DNA of 51,290 nt from JBAZHE01 sp964547855 (GCA_964547855.1 CAZJPG010000008.1:1-51290); one strand, 5' to 3'. Counted from the first letter of the stretch, positions 34,014 through 42,635 are shown. A program made the numbers and translations. Notes: generated by a model not told the origin, from the letters alone.

Positions 34014-36260
34014 TTATTCACATTCTTTATTCGAGCACTTCGGTCCGTTTTTACCTTCGATCATTAATGAGTCGCACTTAGGGCATTTCTCTCCGGTCGG
34101 TTTGCCAGCGTAGGCATTTTTGCAATCTGGGTAATTGCTGCAGGCATAGAAGACGCCACGACGGCTGCGTTTCTGTATGATCTCTCCTTTTCCGCAGGCC
34201 GGGCATTTTACGCCAGTGGAGTGGTTATTCTCTTCGATGCTTTTGATGTTGCGGCATTTTGGATAACCGGAGCAGGCCAAGAAAGGGCCAAAGCGGCCAG
34301 TTCTTATGACCATATCCGATCCGCATTTTTCGCATTTTTGTCCGGAATATTTCTCTTGGAGTTTCTCGACTTGCTGTTCGATCTTTTTGTCTTTCTCGTC
34401 TATCTTTCCGTCCTTGTTTTTGTCGAGAGACTTAATGTTCTTACACTCCGGAAAAGCGCTGCAAGCCAAGAATTTTCCGTAACGACCAGTTTTAATGATC
34501 ATCGGGGCGCCGCATTTATCGCATTTTTCGTCGGTCTTCTCTTCTGGCATGATGTCTTTGCGACTGACCTGTTCGTATTTGGCCTGAAGATTGTCATGGA
34601 ACGGCCTGTAAAAATCTCCGATCACCGGCTGCCATTCTTTTTCGCCATTGGCGATGTTGTCTAAGTCGTCTTCCATATCGGCAGTGAATTTGAAGTCGAC
34701 TATCGTCGGGAAGTGTTTGACCAAGAGGTCATTGACCACGAAGGCGATGTCGGTTGGCTTAAGTCTTTTATTCTCATCTCGCTCGACGTAGTTGCGGCTA
34801 GTGATAGTGGCGATTGTCGGGGCATAGGTCGATGGACGTCCAATGCCGTATTCTTCCAATTTTTTAACTAATGTAGCGTCGCTGTAGCGGGCTGGTGGTT
34901 TAGTGAAATGTTGTTGTCCAGAGACGTCTATGACTTTAAGGTCGTCATCCTTGGCCATTTCCGGCAAAATGATGTCGGAGATCTTTTCTGGGTAAACTTT
35001 GAGATAGCCAGGGAAGACCAATGTTTGGCCAGTAGAACGGAAAGAATAGTCGGTTCCGTCGGCATCGATATCGGCGGTCACTGATTCTACGATAGCTTCC
35101 GGCATTTGAGAGGCCATGGCTCTTTGCCAAATCAATTTATATAACTTGTGTTGATTAGCGTTCAAGTGCGACTTAACGCTTTCTGGGTCGCGTCCGGCTT
35201 CTGTTGGGCGAATAGCCTCGTGAGCTTCTTGGGCGACTTTGCTTTTGGTCTTAAAGGCGCGTGGACTTTTCGAATGGTATTCTTTTGGAAAATTGGACTC
35301 TATATAGTCTTTGGCATCGCCTAAGAATTTTCCGGATAAGTTCAGAGAATCGGTTCTCATGTAGGTTATAAGACCGACATGGCCTTCACCGCCGATCTCT
35401 ACGCCTTCATAGAGCTGTTGGGCGATCATCATGGTTTGCTTGGCGGAGAAGCCGAGCATGCGGTTGGCTGCTTGTTGCAGAGTGGAGGTTGTGAAAGGCG
35501 GAGGAGGGTTTTTCTTAGTCTTCTTCTTTTCGATGCTTGCCACATTCATGGCCTTGCCAGACAACTCGGAGAGTATTTTATCGGCGGCCTCTTTATTCTG
35601 TATTGGACTTTTGTCTATCGTATCTGAACCGATTTTGTGGAGTTTAGCTTCGAATTCCTCGTCTTTTTTAGTGGCGAGCTTGGCGATAATGTCCCAATAC
35701 TCTTCTGGCTTGAAGGCTTGGATCTCTTTTTCTCTTTCAACGACCAGGCGGACGGCCACTGATTGGACGCGTCCAGCCGATAGTCCGCGGGCGACTTTTT
35801 TCCAAAGAAAAGGAGAGAGTTCGTAACCGACAAGGCGATCGAGAACGCGCCTAGCTTGTTGGGCGTCGACTAATTTAATGTCGAGCGTGCGTGGGTTCTT
35901 CAAAGCCTCCTCGACGGCTTCGCGAGTTATTTCGTGGAAGGCTATTCTTTTGGTTTTACCGCTTGGGACATTCAAGGCCTCGGTCAAATGCCAGGCAATG
36001 GCTTCTCCCTCGCGGTCTTCGTCAGTAGCTAGTACGATTTCGTCAGCTTTTTCCGCCAACTTTTTGAGTTTAGAGACGTTCTTTCTGGCTGCGGTCGGGA
36101 TTATGTATTTCGGTTTGAAATCGTTCTCGATGTCTATGCCCATCTCGCTTTTGGGCAAGTCTCTTACGTGTCCGTAAGAGGATTCGACCTGAAAGCCTTT
36201 ACCCAAAAATTTATTTATGGTCTTGGCTTTGGTCGGCGACTCAACGATGATTAAATTCAT
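34014..36260 (-). CDS. topA: DNA topoisomerase I
   Basis: 748 aa type IA topoisomerase, relaxing negative supercoils by single-strand cleavage; partner and counterweight of gyrase. Toprim domain at the N-terminus (MNLIIVESPTKAKTI; ATDEDREGEAIAWHL with the DxD-type acidic residues), catalytic Y300 in GLITYMRTDS, and C-terminal Cys4 zinc ribbons: three full (CDKCG...C...C; CEKCG...; CPACG...) and a fourth, shorter CPKC...CSNKEC at the very end. A short acidic linker (SLDKNKDGKIDEKDKKIEQ) separates the first two. Follows dprA after 3 bases. Confidence 0.97.
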   Translation of the reverse strand: MNLIIVESPTKAKTINKFLGKGFQVESSYGHVRDLPKSEMGIDIENDFKPKYIIPTAARKNVSKLKKLAEKADEIVLATDEDREGEAIAWHLTEALNVPSGKTKRIAFHEITREAVEEALKNPRTLDIKLVDAQQARRVLDRLVGYELSPFLWKKVARGLSAGRVQSVAVRLVVEREKEIQAFKPEEYWDIIAKLATKKDEEFEAKLHKIGSDTIDKSPIQNKEAADKILSELSGKAMNVASIEKKKTKKNPPPPFTTSTLQQAANRMLGFSAKQTMMIAQQLYEGVEIGGEGHVGLITYMRTDSLNLSGKFLGDAKDYIESNFPKEYHSKSPRAFKTKSKVAQEAHEAIRPTEAGRDPESVKSHLNANQHKLYKLIWQRAMASQMPEAIVESVTADIDADGTDYSFRSTGQTLVFPGYLKVYPEKISDIILPEMAKDDDLKVIDVSGQQHFTKPPARYSDATLVKKLEEYGIGRPSTYAPTIATITSRNYVERDENKRLKPTDIAFVVNDLLVKHFPTIVDFKFTADMEDDLDNIANGEKEWQPVIGDFYRPFHDNLQAKYEQVSRKDIMPEEKTDEKCDKCGAPMIIKTGRYGKFLACSAFPECKNIKSLDKNKDGKIDEKDKKIEQQVEKLQEKYSGQKCEKCGSDMVIRTGRFGPFLACSGYPKCRNIKSIEENNHSTGVKCPACGKGEIIQKRSRRGVFYACSNYPDCKNAYAGKPTGEKCPKCDSLMIEGKNGPKCSNKECE

Positions 36261-36263
36261 ATA

Positions 36264-37361
36264 TTAGATCAAAACGTAATTTCCTCCGCCGATATTTTTG
36301 GCTAATTTCTTTATTTCCAATATTGTTAGTGTACTATTTATAATTCTGATGTCAAGTTTAGACCTTATGACCAAGTCATTTATGCTAATAGGGTCTGATG
36401 ATAGATTCATGAGTATTATTCGCTCATTTTCGTTCATTCCTGACCAATCTGACTTGGCTCTTTTTTCGCTTTTTTCGGTTGGTTCCATCCCAATGGCCTC
36501 AAGTGCGTCGGAAGGCGTTATGACGACTTTGGCGCCTTGTTTGATCAGTTTGTTGGGTCCTTGTGATTGCCAGGAAAAGACGCTGCCTGGCGAGGCGAGG
36601 ACGTCGCGTCCTTCTTCTAAAGCGTAACGAGCGGTTATAAGAGATCCGGAGCGCTCGGCCGCCTCGACCACGAAGACTCCCTTGGACATGCCGGAGATGA
36701 TGCGGTTGCGGCGTGGAAAGTTTCCTTTGAGCGGCTCGGCTTCGGGCGGGAACTCCGACATTAAGCATCCACCTTCGTCGATTATTCTTTCGGCTAGGTC
36801 CTGATTCTTTTCGGGGTAGATAGATTTTTTATCTATCCCAGACCCTAAGACAGCGACTGTTCGTCCGCCAGCTTCAAGGGTTGCGGCATGAGCGATCGCG
36901 TCTATTCCTAAAGCTAGACCGCTAGCGATCGCTACTCCTGCCTCAACTAATTTTGGCACTGTCTCTTTGACTATTCTCTCGCCATACGGCGTGCATTTAC
37001 GCGAACCGACGATAGCCAACAATGTTTCCTTGGGGCGCATCTCTCCTCGATAGAAAATGACCGGTGGCGGATCGAAAGTATTTTTAAGAAGTTCTGGGTA
37101 TTCGTCGTCTTCCAGAGAGACTAAGGAGATGTTTTCTTTTTCTAAAGTCGTGGCGAAAGCGTCAGCGCTAAAAGATCTTCGCCAAAGAATGAAATTATTA
37201 GCCACAGTTTCTTCTAAGCCAGCGTTGAGCAATTTTCCTAAAGAAGCTCCAAAAGTCTCTTGCCAAGAGTCAAAGGCCGGTCTGATCTTTGCTAAACGCT
37301 TTGGTCCTAGTGATGGGAAGGATACTAGACAGGCTAAGAAAAAATCCTCTTTTTTTATCAT
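36264..37361 (-). CDS. dprA: DprA/Smf DNA-processing protein
   Basis: 365 aa. N-terminal helix-hairpin-helix-like part (FPSLGPKRLAKIRPAF), Rossmann-like core with VGSRKCTPYGERIV, ASGLALGIDAIAHAATLEAGGRTVAVLGSGIDKKSIYPEKN, FPRRNRIISGMSKGVFVVEAAERSGSLITARYALEEGRDVLASPGS, and a C-terminal winged helix (DML1-like, last 60 residues). It binds incoming single-stranded DNA and loads RecA during natural transformation. The ATG at 37361 has no Shine-Dalgarno. The dprA-topA order is common in bacteria. Natural DNA uptake in this lineage is inferred from the family. Confidence 0.95.
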   Translation of the reverse strand: MIKKEDFFLACLVSFPSLGPKRLAKIRPAFDSWQETFGASLGKLLNAGLEETVANNFILWRRSFSADAFATTLEKENISLVSLEDDEYPELLKNTFDPPPVIFYRGEMRPKETLLAIVGSRKCTPYGERIVKETVPKLVEAGVAIASGLALGIDAIAHAATLEAGGRTVAVLGSGIDKKSIYPEKNQDLAERIIDEGGCLMSEFPPEAEPLKGNFPRRNRIISGMSKGVFVVEAAERSGSLITARYALEEGRDVLASPGSVFSWQSQGPNKLIKQGAKVVITPSDALEAIGMEPTEKSEKRAKSDWSGMNENERIILMNLSSDPISINDLVIRSKLDIRIINSTLTILEIKKLAKNIGGGNYVLI

Positions 37362-37406
37362 TTTTGTTTAAAATTAGCTTTATTTTTTGTTGATTTAAAG
37401 AGGGTA

Positions 37407-37433
37407 TTGACGGATGTGTTTTGAGATGATAAT
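37407..37433 (+). promoter_or_regulatory. Possible plus-strand promoter of the hairpin RNA
   Basis: TTGACG (37407-37412) and GATAAT (37428-37433), spacing 15 bp. Weak alone; its position before the hairpins at 37473-37662 and a terminator at 37688 makes it credible. Confidence 0.35.
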
Positions 37434-37439
37434 TTGATT

Positions 37440-37720
37440 CGAAGCTTGATAAACCTTTATCACAAAGGTAGCAATGGCGCTCGATCTGTCGTCTGTTTGT
37501 AACCATAAATGTATTCCTCCTTGTTCATTTATGGCGGAAACAGACGGCAGATCGGACGCCATTTAAATTCTCCAGTAGTCTGCTTGGAAGTAGCAGATGA
37601 CCGGATCGCCCCTCCTTGATCCGGCTCCGCTTTAAAAAAGCTTGCTTTGCTTCCAGGCAGATTATTGGATGATTTATCAAGTACGATAAAACCGCCCCCC
37701 AATTAGGTGGCGGTTTTATT
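37440..37720 (+). ncRNA. Candidate RNA with two hairpins showing CCUCCUU loops
   Basis: 354 bases between pth and dprA hold no convincing gene but two large hairpins. Hairpin 1: arms 37473-37511 and 37526-37563 (32 paired of 38), loop TATTCCTCCTTGTT. Hairpin 2: inner stem CCGGATC/GATCCGG (37601-37624) with loop GCCCCTCCTT, inside a longer stem 37578-37590 with 37650-37662. Both loops carry CCTCCTT, the anti-Shine-Dalgarno heptamer. A terminator (37688-37720) has its better T run on the plus strand. On the minus strand the same loops would show AAGGAGG instead, and loop 1 would be the ribosome-binding site of a 78-codon frame (37506-37270) overlapping dprA. Strand is thus not certain. Confidence 0.5.
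37688..37720. terminator. Bidirectional terminator beside pth
   Basis: AAAACCGCC / GGCGGTTTT stem with T-rich flanks. The pth stop codon lies inside the right arm, so on the minus strand pth is terminated at once. Confidence 0.75.
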
Positions 37721-38261
37721 TTATATCTACTTCTTCAATGACTTTTTCGAGAGATGGTTTCTCTTCGGCGCTAAATCTTGTCAAAACGAATTTCTCTATC
37801 GGCATGACTTTTTTTAGCTGACTGGATATGCCAAGTCTGATCCTTTTGAAGTTCTTGGTCTTTAGATGGTCTATTATCGACTGCACTCCGCGATGTCCAG
37901 CACTGCGAGAGTCAATGGACTCTTTCCATTTTCCGATCTCTATATCGAGATCGTCATGGAACACGGTCAATATCTCAGAGAGGTCGGCGTTCTTATCTTT
38001 AAAGATGCCAAGCGATTTAGGCAATAGCTTGTAATAGGCCATTAAAGCGCCGACGCTTTGACCGGAGTTGTTCATGAAAGTCTGCGGTTTCATGAAAATA
38101 GTGTCAGGCGTTTCGGCCACTAGCGCTTTGAATTTTTTACTTTCTTTCCATTCGGCCCCCGCTTCATTAGCTAACCGATCTACGACCATGAAGCCGTAGT
38201 TGTGGCGGGTGTTGTCGTATTCTTTTCCTGGATTGCCCAGGCCGACTATTATTTTCTTCAT
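37716..38261 (-). CDS. pth: Peptidyl-tRNA hydrolase
   Basis: 181 aa. Cleaves peptidyl-tRNA dropped from stalled ribosomes. The start MKKIIVGLGNPGKEYDNTRHNYGF has catalytic H20; KPQTFMNNSG with N64; FHDDLDIEIGKWK with D103; GHRGVQSII further on. About 10 extra residues (LGIFKDKNADLSEI) before the HDD motif shift it compared with the usual Asp93. Its start lies 9 bases after the der stop, so the two form one unit. Confidence 0.95.
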   Translation of the reverse strand: MKKIIVGLGNPGKEYDNTRHNYGFMVVDRLANEAGAEWKESKKFKALVAETPDTIFMKPQTFMNNSGQSVGALMAYYKLLPKSLGIFKDKNADLSEILTVFHDDLDIEIGKWKESIDSRSAGHRGVQSIIDHLKTKNFKRIRLGISSQLKKVMPIEKFVLTRFSAEEKPSLEKVIEEVDIK

Positions 38262-38270
38262 ACTAATATA

Positions 38271-39770
38271 TTATCTCTTTCTGCCAGGTTTGTAACCTTT
38301 TGGAGCAGGAGCAGGACGTCCGGCGATCGGGCGTTTCTTCAGTTTTGGTCGCCCCTCTTCTGCCTTGCCATGAGTGATCGGATTATTCTCTATCTTTAAC
38401 TTTATCGCCGCCGATCCAAGGTCGAAGCGTTCGCGCAATTGGTTGCTAATGAATTTTAGATAAGAGAAGTGTAGTGTGTCGTTGGCGCCGATACGGATAT
38501 TGAAGCGCAGAGGTTTGGTCGAGACTTGCTTGATCTCGAATATATGGGGAGGTTTGAGGCCGGAAGCCTTAGCTGGTTTATGTATCTTTACGATTCTCTG
38601 CAAGAAGTGTTTAAGCTGGCTGTCGCTTATGGTTTTCTCTCCTTTTTCGGCGGCATCCAATATTATGTCGAATATTTTTTGCACCTTTTCACCGGTTTTA
38701 GCCGATATGAATTGAACTGGGGCCCAAGAGGCGAAAGGGATATAGGCACGAATTTTTTTGGTGCTTTCCTTGGTGTCGCGTTTTTTATCGATATCCCATT
38801 TGTTGGCGATGATGATAAGACTTTTGCCACGATCTATTATTTCTTGAGCTAGTTTAACGTCCTGATGAGTAAGTCCTTCGTTTATGTCTATGACTAAAAA
38901 GGCGATGTCAGAGCGCCACAAGGCTTCTAATGTTCTATCGGCTCCATATTTTTCTAGTCCGGTTTTCGATGAGCGACGAGCGATACCAGCTGTGTCCACC
39001 AAAATTATTGGCTGTCCGTTGTATTCTATTTCAGTGTCTTGTGGTTCGCGTGTGGTGTGCGGCACTGGGGAGACGATCACTTTTTCATAGCCCAAGAGAG
39101 CGTTTAAGAGGGATGATTTGCCGACGTTAGGCTTACCAAGAAAACAAACGCGAATCGGTTTTTTGCCATCGTCTTTAGTTTTGGATTTCTTGGCGACTTT
39201 TCTCTTTTTTAACTTTTTAACGACCTCATCAAGAAGATCTCCGGTACCCATACCGGTGACGGCCGAGACCGGTAACGGTTGTCCAAGGCCAAGCTTAGAG
39301 AATTCTCCAGTGTCGAAGATGCTTTTTCGCGAGTCGGCCTTGTTGGCCACGACCAATATTTTATCTTTCTCGTCTTCGCTTAAATGTTTTCGGAGTAAGG
39401 AGACCATTTGTCGGTCTTGCGGCAATATGCCTGTCTGGGTGTCGGCCGTAAACAAGATGACGTCAGCATCCTTAAGATAGCGGACTGCTTGGCGTTGGAC
39501 CTTTAAGTCTATCTCTTCGACGCTGCCGGCGATCTTGAGCTTGTCTTTTTTGAACATCGTTTCCGCGCTCGGGTCGATGATTCCGCCAGTGTCGATCAAA
39601 TTGAAAGCCACACCATTCCATTCGATGGTGCGAGAATTGCTGTCACGGGTCGTTCCGGGTATGTCCGAGGTTATGGCTTGTTTTTCTTCGACTAAACGAT
39701 TGAAAAGGGTCGATTTTCCAGCATTAGTGCGGCCGAAGATGACCACGACCGGCATTCTTTTTTCTTTCAT
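38271..39770 (-). CDS. der: GTPase Der (EngA), ribosome assembly
   Basis: 499 aa. Two GTPase domains in tandem, the mark of Der. Domain 1: P-loop GRTNAGKST, DIPGTTRD, DTGG, NKAD. Domain 2 (from about 200): GKPNVGKSS, VPHTTREP, DTAG, NKWD. A KH-like domain follows (about 395-475), and a basic tail with Pro/Arg/Lys ends in KGYKPGRKR, likely to touch rRNA. The P-loop of domain 1 reads GRTNAGKS instead of the usual GRPNVGKS. Needed for 50S subunit maturation. Confidence 0.96.
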   Translation of the reverse strand: MKEKRMPVVVIFGRTNAGKSTLFNRLVEEKQAITSDIPGTTRDSNSRTIEWNGVAFNLIDTGGIIDPSAETMFKKDKLKIAGSVEEIDLKVQRQAVRYLKDADVILFTADTQTGILPQDRQMVSLLRKHLSEDEKDKILVVANKADSRKSIFDTGEFSKLGLGQPLPVSAVTGMGTGDLLDEVVKKLKKRKVAKKSKTKDDGKKPIRVCFLGKPNVGKSSLLNALLGYEKVIVSPVPHTTREPQDTEIEYNGQPIILVDTAGIARRSSKTGLEKYGADRTLEALWRSDIAFLVIDINEGLTHQDVKLAQEIIDRGKSLIIIANKWDIDKKRDTKESTKKIRAYIPFASWAPVQFISAKTGEKVQKIFDIILDAAEKGEKTISDSQLKHFLQRIVKIHKPAKASGLKPPHIFEIKQVSTKPLRFNIRIGANDTLHFSYLKFISNQLRERFDLGSAAIKLKIENNPITHGKAEEGRPKLKKRPIAGRPAPAPKGYKPGRKR

Positions 39771-39935
39771 ATTTGGGATATTTTAGGCGTATTCGCTTTG
39801 AATTACAGTATAAGTTAAATAATTACGGCTGGCAAATCAGTGAATATGATGATTTTACGGCAGTAAGGATGTCTCGCGATTAAAAAAATCGAAAAATCCT
39901 ACCGATGAAAAATGACATTACTGACTTTATATCAT

Positions 39936-39970
39936 ATAAAAACCGCCGAATTATCAGTTCGACGGTTCTT
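39936..39970 (-). terminator. Intrinsic terminator of the LCP gene
   Basis: Minus strand AACCGTCGAA / TTCGGCGGTT, 7-nt loop, then TTTTTAT, 8 bases after the stop at 39978. Confidence 0.8.
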
Positions 39971-39977
39971 TATGTGT

Positions 39978-41492
39978 TTATTCTTGATTTTCAGCTCCCG
40001 ACCTTGTCTTGTCCGCGTCCTGCCCAAGTATTAAGACGAAGTCTGGTTTTTTATCCTCGTCGGCCGTCTCAGGGTCATTTGCTAGGTCTTCTTTTAGCCA
40101 TTCTGGGATTTCGAAGGTGACGGTAGCTCCGGTTTTCTCTTTTAACAAAGAAAGGGACTTCATCTTTTCTCCGAAAGCCAGGTCATAGATCGTTGATTTG
40201 TCGAAGTTGCGATGGCTGGAATTTCCTACGCCGACGATCTCAAAACCATATTTTTCCAGGTCGGTCGAAGTACGATTGGCCAAGCCGTTTACCCAAGTGC
40301 CGTTCAAGATCTTTAATCTGGTCCTTTCGGTGACTATCGGTTCCTTCTCTTCTTCTTTTGGTTCTTGGAAGATATTCTGAACTAGATATTTTATCTCTGA
40401 AAAGTCGCCGTTGGTCGGTAATAGCACGTAGGCGCCCTGTTCGTTGATAGTAGCTCTCAAGAGGCCGCCAGCGCTATTGTCCAAGACCTTAGAGATCATA
40501 TTCTCTTTGTTCACATCTTTGAAATTGGACCAGAGCTTTACTATTTCCCAGACCTTTAAATTGGTGCTGATATGATCGTTCAATTCGGTTATTATGCCTG
40601 TTAGGGTCACTGGATTGAGCAACGTGTTGGCCTTAAGAAGTTTTTCCTTGGCAGCTTGCAGCACGAGCTGTTGGCGTGCGGCACGGGCGAAATCAGAGGC
40701 TTCACCATTGGTGCCATGGCGGGAGCGAGCGTATTTAAGGGCGGTATCTCCATCCATCTTTTGCCATCCCTTGTCGAAATGTAAATGCTCGAAGCGCGCA
40801 TTGTAATCAGGATTATCTTCTTGCCCGGCGGCCGGATAGCTATAGTCATCGAAACCTTTTTCGACGTTGACCTCTATGCCGCCGATCTTGTCTATTACAT
40901 TCTTGAAGCCTTGGAAGTCGACGCGGACATAGTAATCGATCGGAACCTCGAGTATATCGGACAGGGCTTGAGAGATGGCCATTCCTCCTGACCCTGGCTC
41001 CTTCATCTCCGCATAAGCATTGATGGCGTTGACTTTGTCCCAGCTATTCGAGCCCTCTATTGGTATCGACATGTCGCGCGGTATCGAGACCATGGATATT
41101 TTTTTGGTATCCGGGTCGAGCGAGACGAGCATTATCGTATCGGTTAACAGTCCGCCGTCATGACCTTTTCCGCCTATGCCCAAAAGCAAGATGTTGATAC
41201 GCCCTTCCTTTTCGCCTTTAAGTTCGCGATCGGAGCTATTAGCTAAGTGTTTAAGCGTGCCGATTATCGGTATTTTATCAATAAAAGAATCCGCCTGCTC
41301 CGAAATGGTCACGCGGTTGACGAAGAGAAAAAAGGCTACAGCCAAGAAAATGCCGCCGCAAAGAAAATGTTTGAATAAGGTCTTGCGCAGTGATTTTTTT
41401 CTCTTTTCCTCTTTTTTTTCTTCTTTCTTTGGTTCTTTTTTAACGATTTCTTCCGTATTTTCCACTTTTTGTTCTTTTTCCATCTCAGCCAT
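39978..41492 (-). CDS. LCP (LytR-CpsA-Psr) family protein with LytR_C domain
   Basis: 504 aa. A Glu/Lys-rich cytoplasmic N-terminus (about 40 residues), a transmembrane helix (HFLCGGIFLAVAFFLFV), then the external LCP domain (about 95-330): RINILLLGIGGKGHDGGLLTDTIMLVSLDPDTKKISMVSIPRDM, VDYYVRVDFQGFKNVIDKIGGIEVNV and DGDTALKYARSRHGTNGEASDFARAARQQLVL, with the Arg/Asp phosphate-binding residues. A LytR_C domain (about 395-470, LKILNGTWVNGLA) and an acidic tail follow. LCP enzymes attach glycopolymers to peptidoglycan or other envelope acceptors. Alone in its unit. Confidence 0.93.
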   Translation of the reverse strand: MAEMEKEQKVENTEEIVKKEPKKEEKKEEKRKKSLRKTLFKHFLCGGIFLAVAFFLFVNRVTISEQADSFIDKIPIIGTLKHLANSSDRELKGEKEGRINILLLGIGGKGHDGGLLTDTIMLVSLDPDTKKISMVSIPRDMSIPIEGSNSWDKVNAINAYAEMKEPGSGGMAISQALSDILEVPIDYYVRVDFQGFKNVIDKIGGIEVNVEKGFDDYSYPAAGQEDNPDYNARFEHLHFDKGWQKMDGDTALKYARSRHGTNGEASDFARAARQQLVLQAAKEKLLKANTLLNPVTLTGIITELNDHISTNLKVWEIVKLWSNFKDVNKENMISKVLDNSAGGLLRATINEQGAYVLLPTNGDFSEIKYLVQNIFQEPKEEEKEPIVTERTRLKILNGTWVNGLANRTSTDLEKYGFEIVGVGNSSHRNFDKSTIYDLAFGEKMKSLSLLKEKTGATVTFEIPEWLKEDLANDPETADEDKKPDFVLILGQDADKTRSGAENQE

Positions 41493-41596
41493 GTTTTTTT
41501 CTGATATTCATTATTATTTACTCTTTTTATTATAACTAGGCTGGCCTTGTTTTGGCAATAGGTTTTGTATCACTTATTTTAAAGAAAAATAATCGG

Positions 41597-41624
41597 TTGC
41601 TTTAACCGTTTTCTTTGCTATAAT
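41597..41624 (+). promoter_or_regulatory. Promoter of the multi-branched RNA
   Basis: TTGCTT (41597-41602), 16-bp spacer, TATAAT (41619-41624). The predicted start near 41631 coincides with the 5' strand of the RNA's closing stem. Confidence 0.65.
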
Positions 41625-41630
41625 CATATT

Positions 41631-41895
41631 TAGAAAGCTTTATTGAAAATTAACAAGTTTCGGAATATCTTCTTCTATCGACTTCTGATTTCCTGCCGGC
41701 CGTGGCCGCGGGATGACGAGTCCTAGGCGTATTCGTTCGTTTTGGCTTGCCAAGATGGGCGAGGACAAATTCTTTTTTTTCGGTATTTTCCGGTTTTTCT
41801 GGAAAATATCCGAATTTTAAAAAGACTTAGATGATGAATCTAAGACCCAGTGGGATTTGTCGATTCTTGTTAATTGCAACTTAAAGCTTTCTATT
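41631..41895 (+). ncRNA. Multi-branched structured RNA, family unknown
   Basis: About 265 nt with its own promoter and terminator and no plausible open frame. The two ends pair: AGAAAGCTTTA (41632) with TAAAGCTTTCT (41882-41892), then AATTAACAAG with CTTGTTAATT. Inside, in order: ATCGAC paired to GTCGAT; CGGCC-GT-GGCCG; GTCCT...AGGAC enclosing TTGGC-TT-GCCAA; a 13-bp hairpin TTCGGTATTTTCC / GGAAAATATCCGAA with one bulge; CTTAGAT-GATGA-ATCTAAG; CCC-AGT-GGG. So five or six helices radiate from a closed core. I looked for RNase P, tmRNA and SRP RNA signatures and saw none. Confidence 0.6.
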
Positions 41896-41896
41896 T

Positions 41897-41937
41897 AAAG
41901 CCGCCTTCCTTAATATAATAGGAAGGCGGCTTTATTA
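41897..41937 (+). terminator. Intrinsic terminator of the structured RNA
   Basis: A 14-bp perfect stem AAAGCCGCCTTCCT / AGGAAGGCGGCTTT with a 9-nt loop and a short T-rich tail. Confidence 0.8.
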
Positions 41938-41941
41938 TGTC

Positions 41942-41970
41942 TTGACAAAAACAATTTTATTGCCTATATT
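41942..41970 (+). promoter_or_regulatory. Promoter of the 159-aa gene
   Basis: TTGACA (41942-41947), 17-bp spacer, TATATT (41965-41970). Confidence 0.7.
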
Positions 41971-42042
41971 ATCGAAGTTATTCAAGGCTCTTTAAAGCTA
42001 TTAGTAAAAATCAATAAACCTTATTTCCAAAAGGAGGTTTTC

Positions 42043-42522
42043 ATGCAATTGTTGTCGGTTTCTAATATTTTGGCCGAAGTGGAAAAGGTGGACTTATCGT
42101 CTGTCGAAGGACCTGGTGTAGAAATACGCGAAGGCGAGCATGAGGTCGTCGGCGTGTTGAGTGATGACATGAAAAAACTGTATGGGTATTTCATGTCGTT
42201 AAGTCAGGAGTTGTCGTCGTTGGCCCGGGATGGTCTCAGTGATTCTTTTGGTGCGTTATTGGAACTCGGTTTCGCTGGCACCTCTGAATTTTCGGAAAAA
42301 ATGGAAAAGATCAAAGGTGACGGCAAGAAGGTGAAAAAAATGCGGAGGACAGTTGATTTTATAAAGATTCTGTTCTGGGAAGAGCTTCACGAGGTTTTGG
42401 GACTCAACGATGATGATAGTCATGTCGTTGCCGAAGGATGGCAAGTCGCCAAGGTCATTAAGAAGGAAAGTGGTTGCGATGGTTGCCCTGATTTCGACAC
42501 TTGCATGGCAAAAGAGTTGTAA
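42043..42522 (+). CDS. Cytoplasmic protein with C-terminal Cys cluster, unknown function
   Basis: 159 aa. AAAAGGAGG precedes the ATG. The N-terminal half is acidic; the middle is a Lys-rich helix (EKMEKIKGDGKKVKKMRR); the C-terminus carries C-x2-C-x5-C (GCDGCPDFDTCMAKEL), which could bind zinc or an iron-sulfur centre. The same spacing occurs in Cas4 C-termini, but nothing else here resembles a nuclease. Monocistronic with promoter and terminator. Family not recognised. Confidence 0.7.
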   Translation: MQLLSVSNILAEVEKVDLSSVEGPGVEIREGEHEVVGVLSDDMKKLYGYFMSLSQELSSLARDGLSDSFGALLELGFAGTSEFSEKMEKIKGDGKKVKKMRRTVDFIKILFWEELHEVLGLNDDDSHVVAEGWQVAKVIKKESGCDGCPDFDTCMAKEL

Positions 42523-42570
42523 TGGCTGCGGCTAGCCGAAGTTTTTCGTGCGGCCGATGTTCATAAATAA

Positions 42571-42606
42571 TGACGCCGAACTTCTATGAAGCGCGGCGTT
42601 TTTTTA
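42571..42606 (+). terminator. Intrinsic terminator
   Basis: ACGCCG / CGGCGT with an inner CTTC-TAT-GAAG stem and seven T. Confidence 0.75.
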
Positions 42607-42635
42607 TTGACAAAAATACTAATATATAATAGTAT
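42607..42635 (+). promoter_or_regulatory. Promoter of the SerA-like gene
   Basis: TTGACA (42607-42612), 17-bp spacer, TAGTAT (42630-42635). It overlaps the end of the preceding terminator. The same -10 variant is used before hsdS. Confidence 0.65.

Noticed and set aside
37270..37506. A 78-codon minus-strand frame before dprA, with AAGGAGG in a hairpin loop and a CxxC...HxxxH pattern
   Set aside because: It overlaps dprA by 92 bases in another frame, lies inside the large inverted repeat, and its sequence resembles nothing I know. Kept only as an alternative reading of the hairpin RNA.
41631..41895. Hammerhead ribozyme or RNase P RNA in the multi-branched RNA
   Set aside because: GATGACGAGTCC only superficially resembles the hammerhead core; the GAAA and cleavage-site parts are missing, and the RNase P GAGGAAAGTCC motif is absent.
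42043..42522. Cas4-like or anti-CRISPR role for the protein with C-x2-C-x5-C tail
   Set aside because: Only the Cys spacing is shared; there is no nuclease motif, and the gene is more than 10 kb from the CRISPR locus in its own transcription unit.
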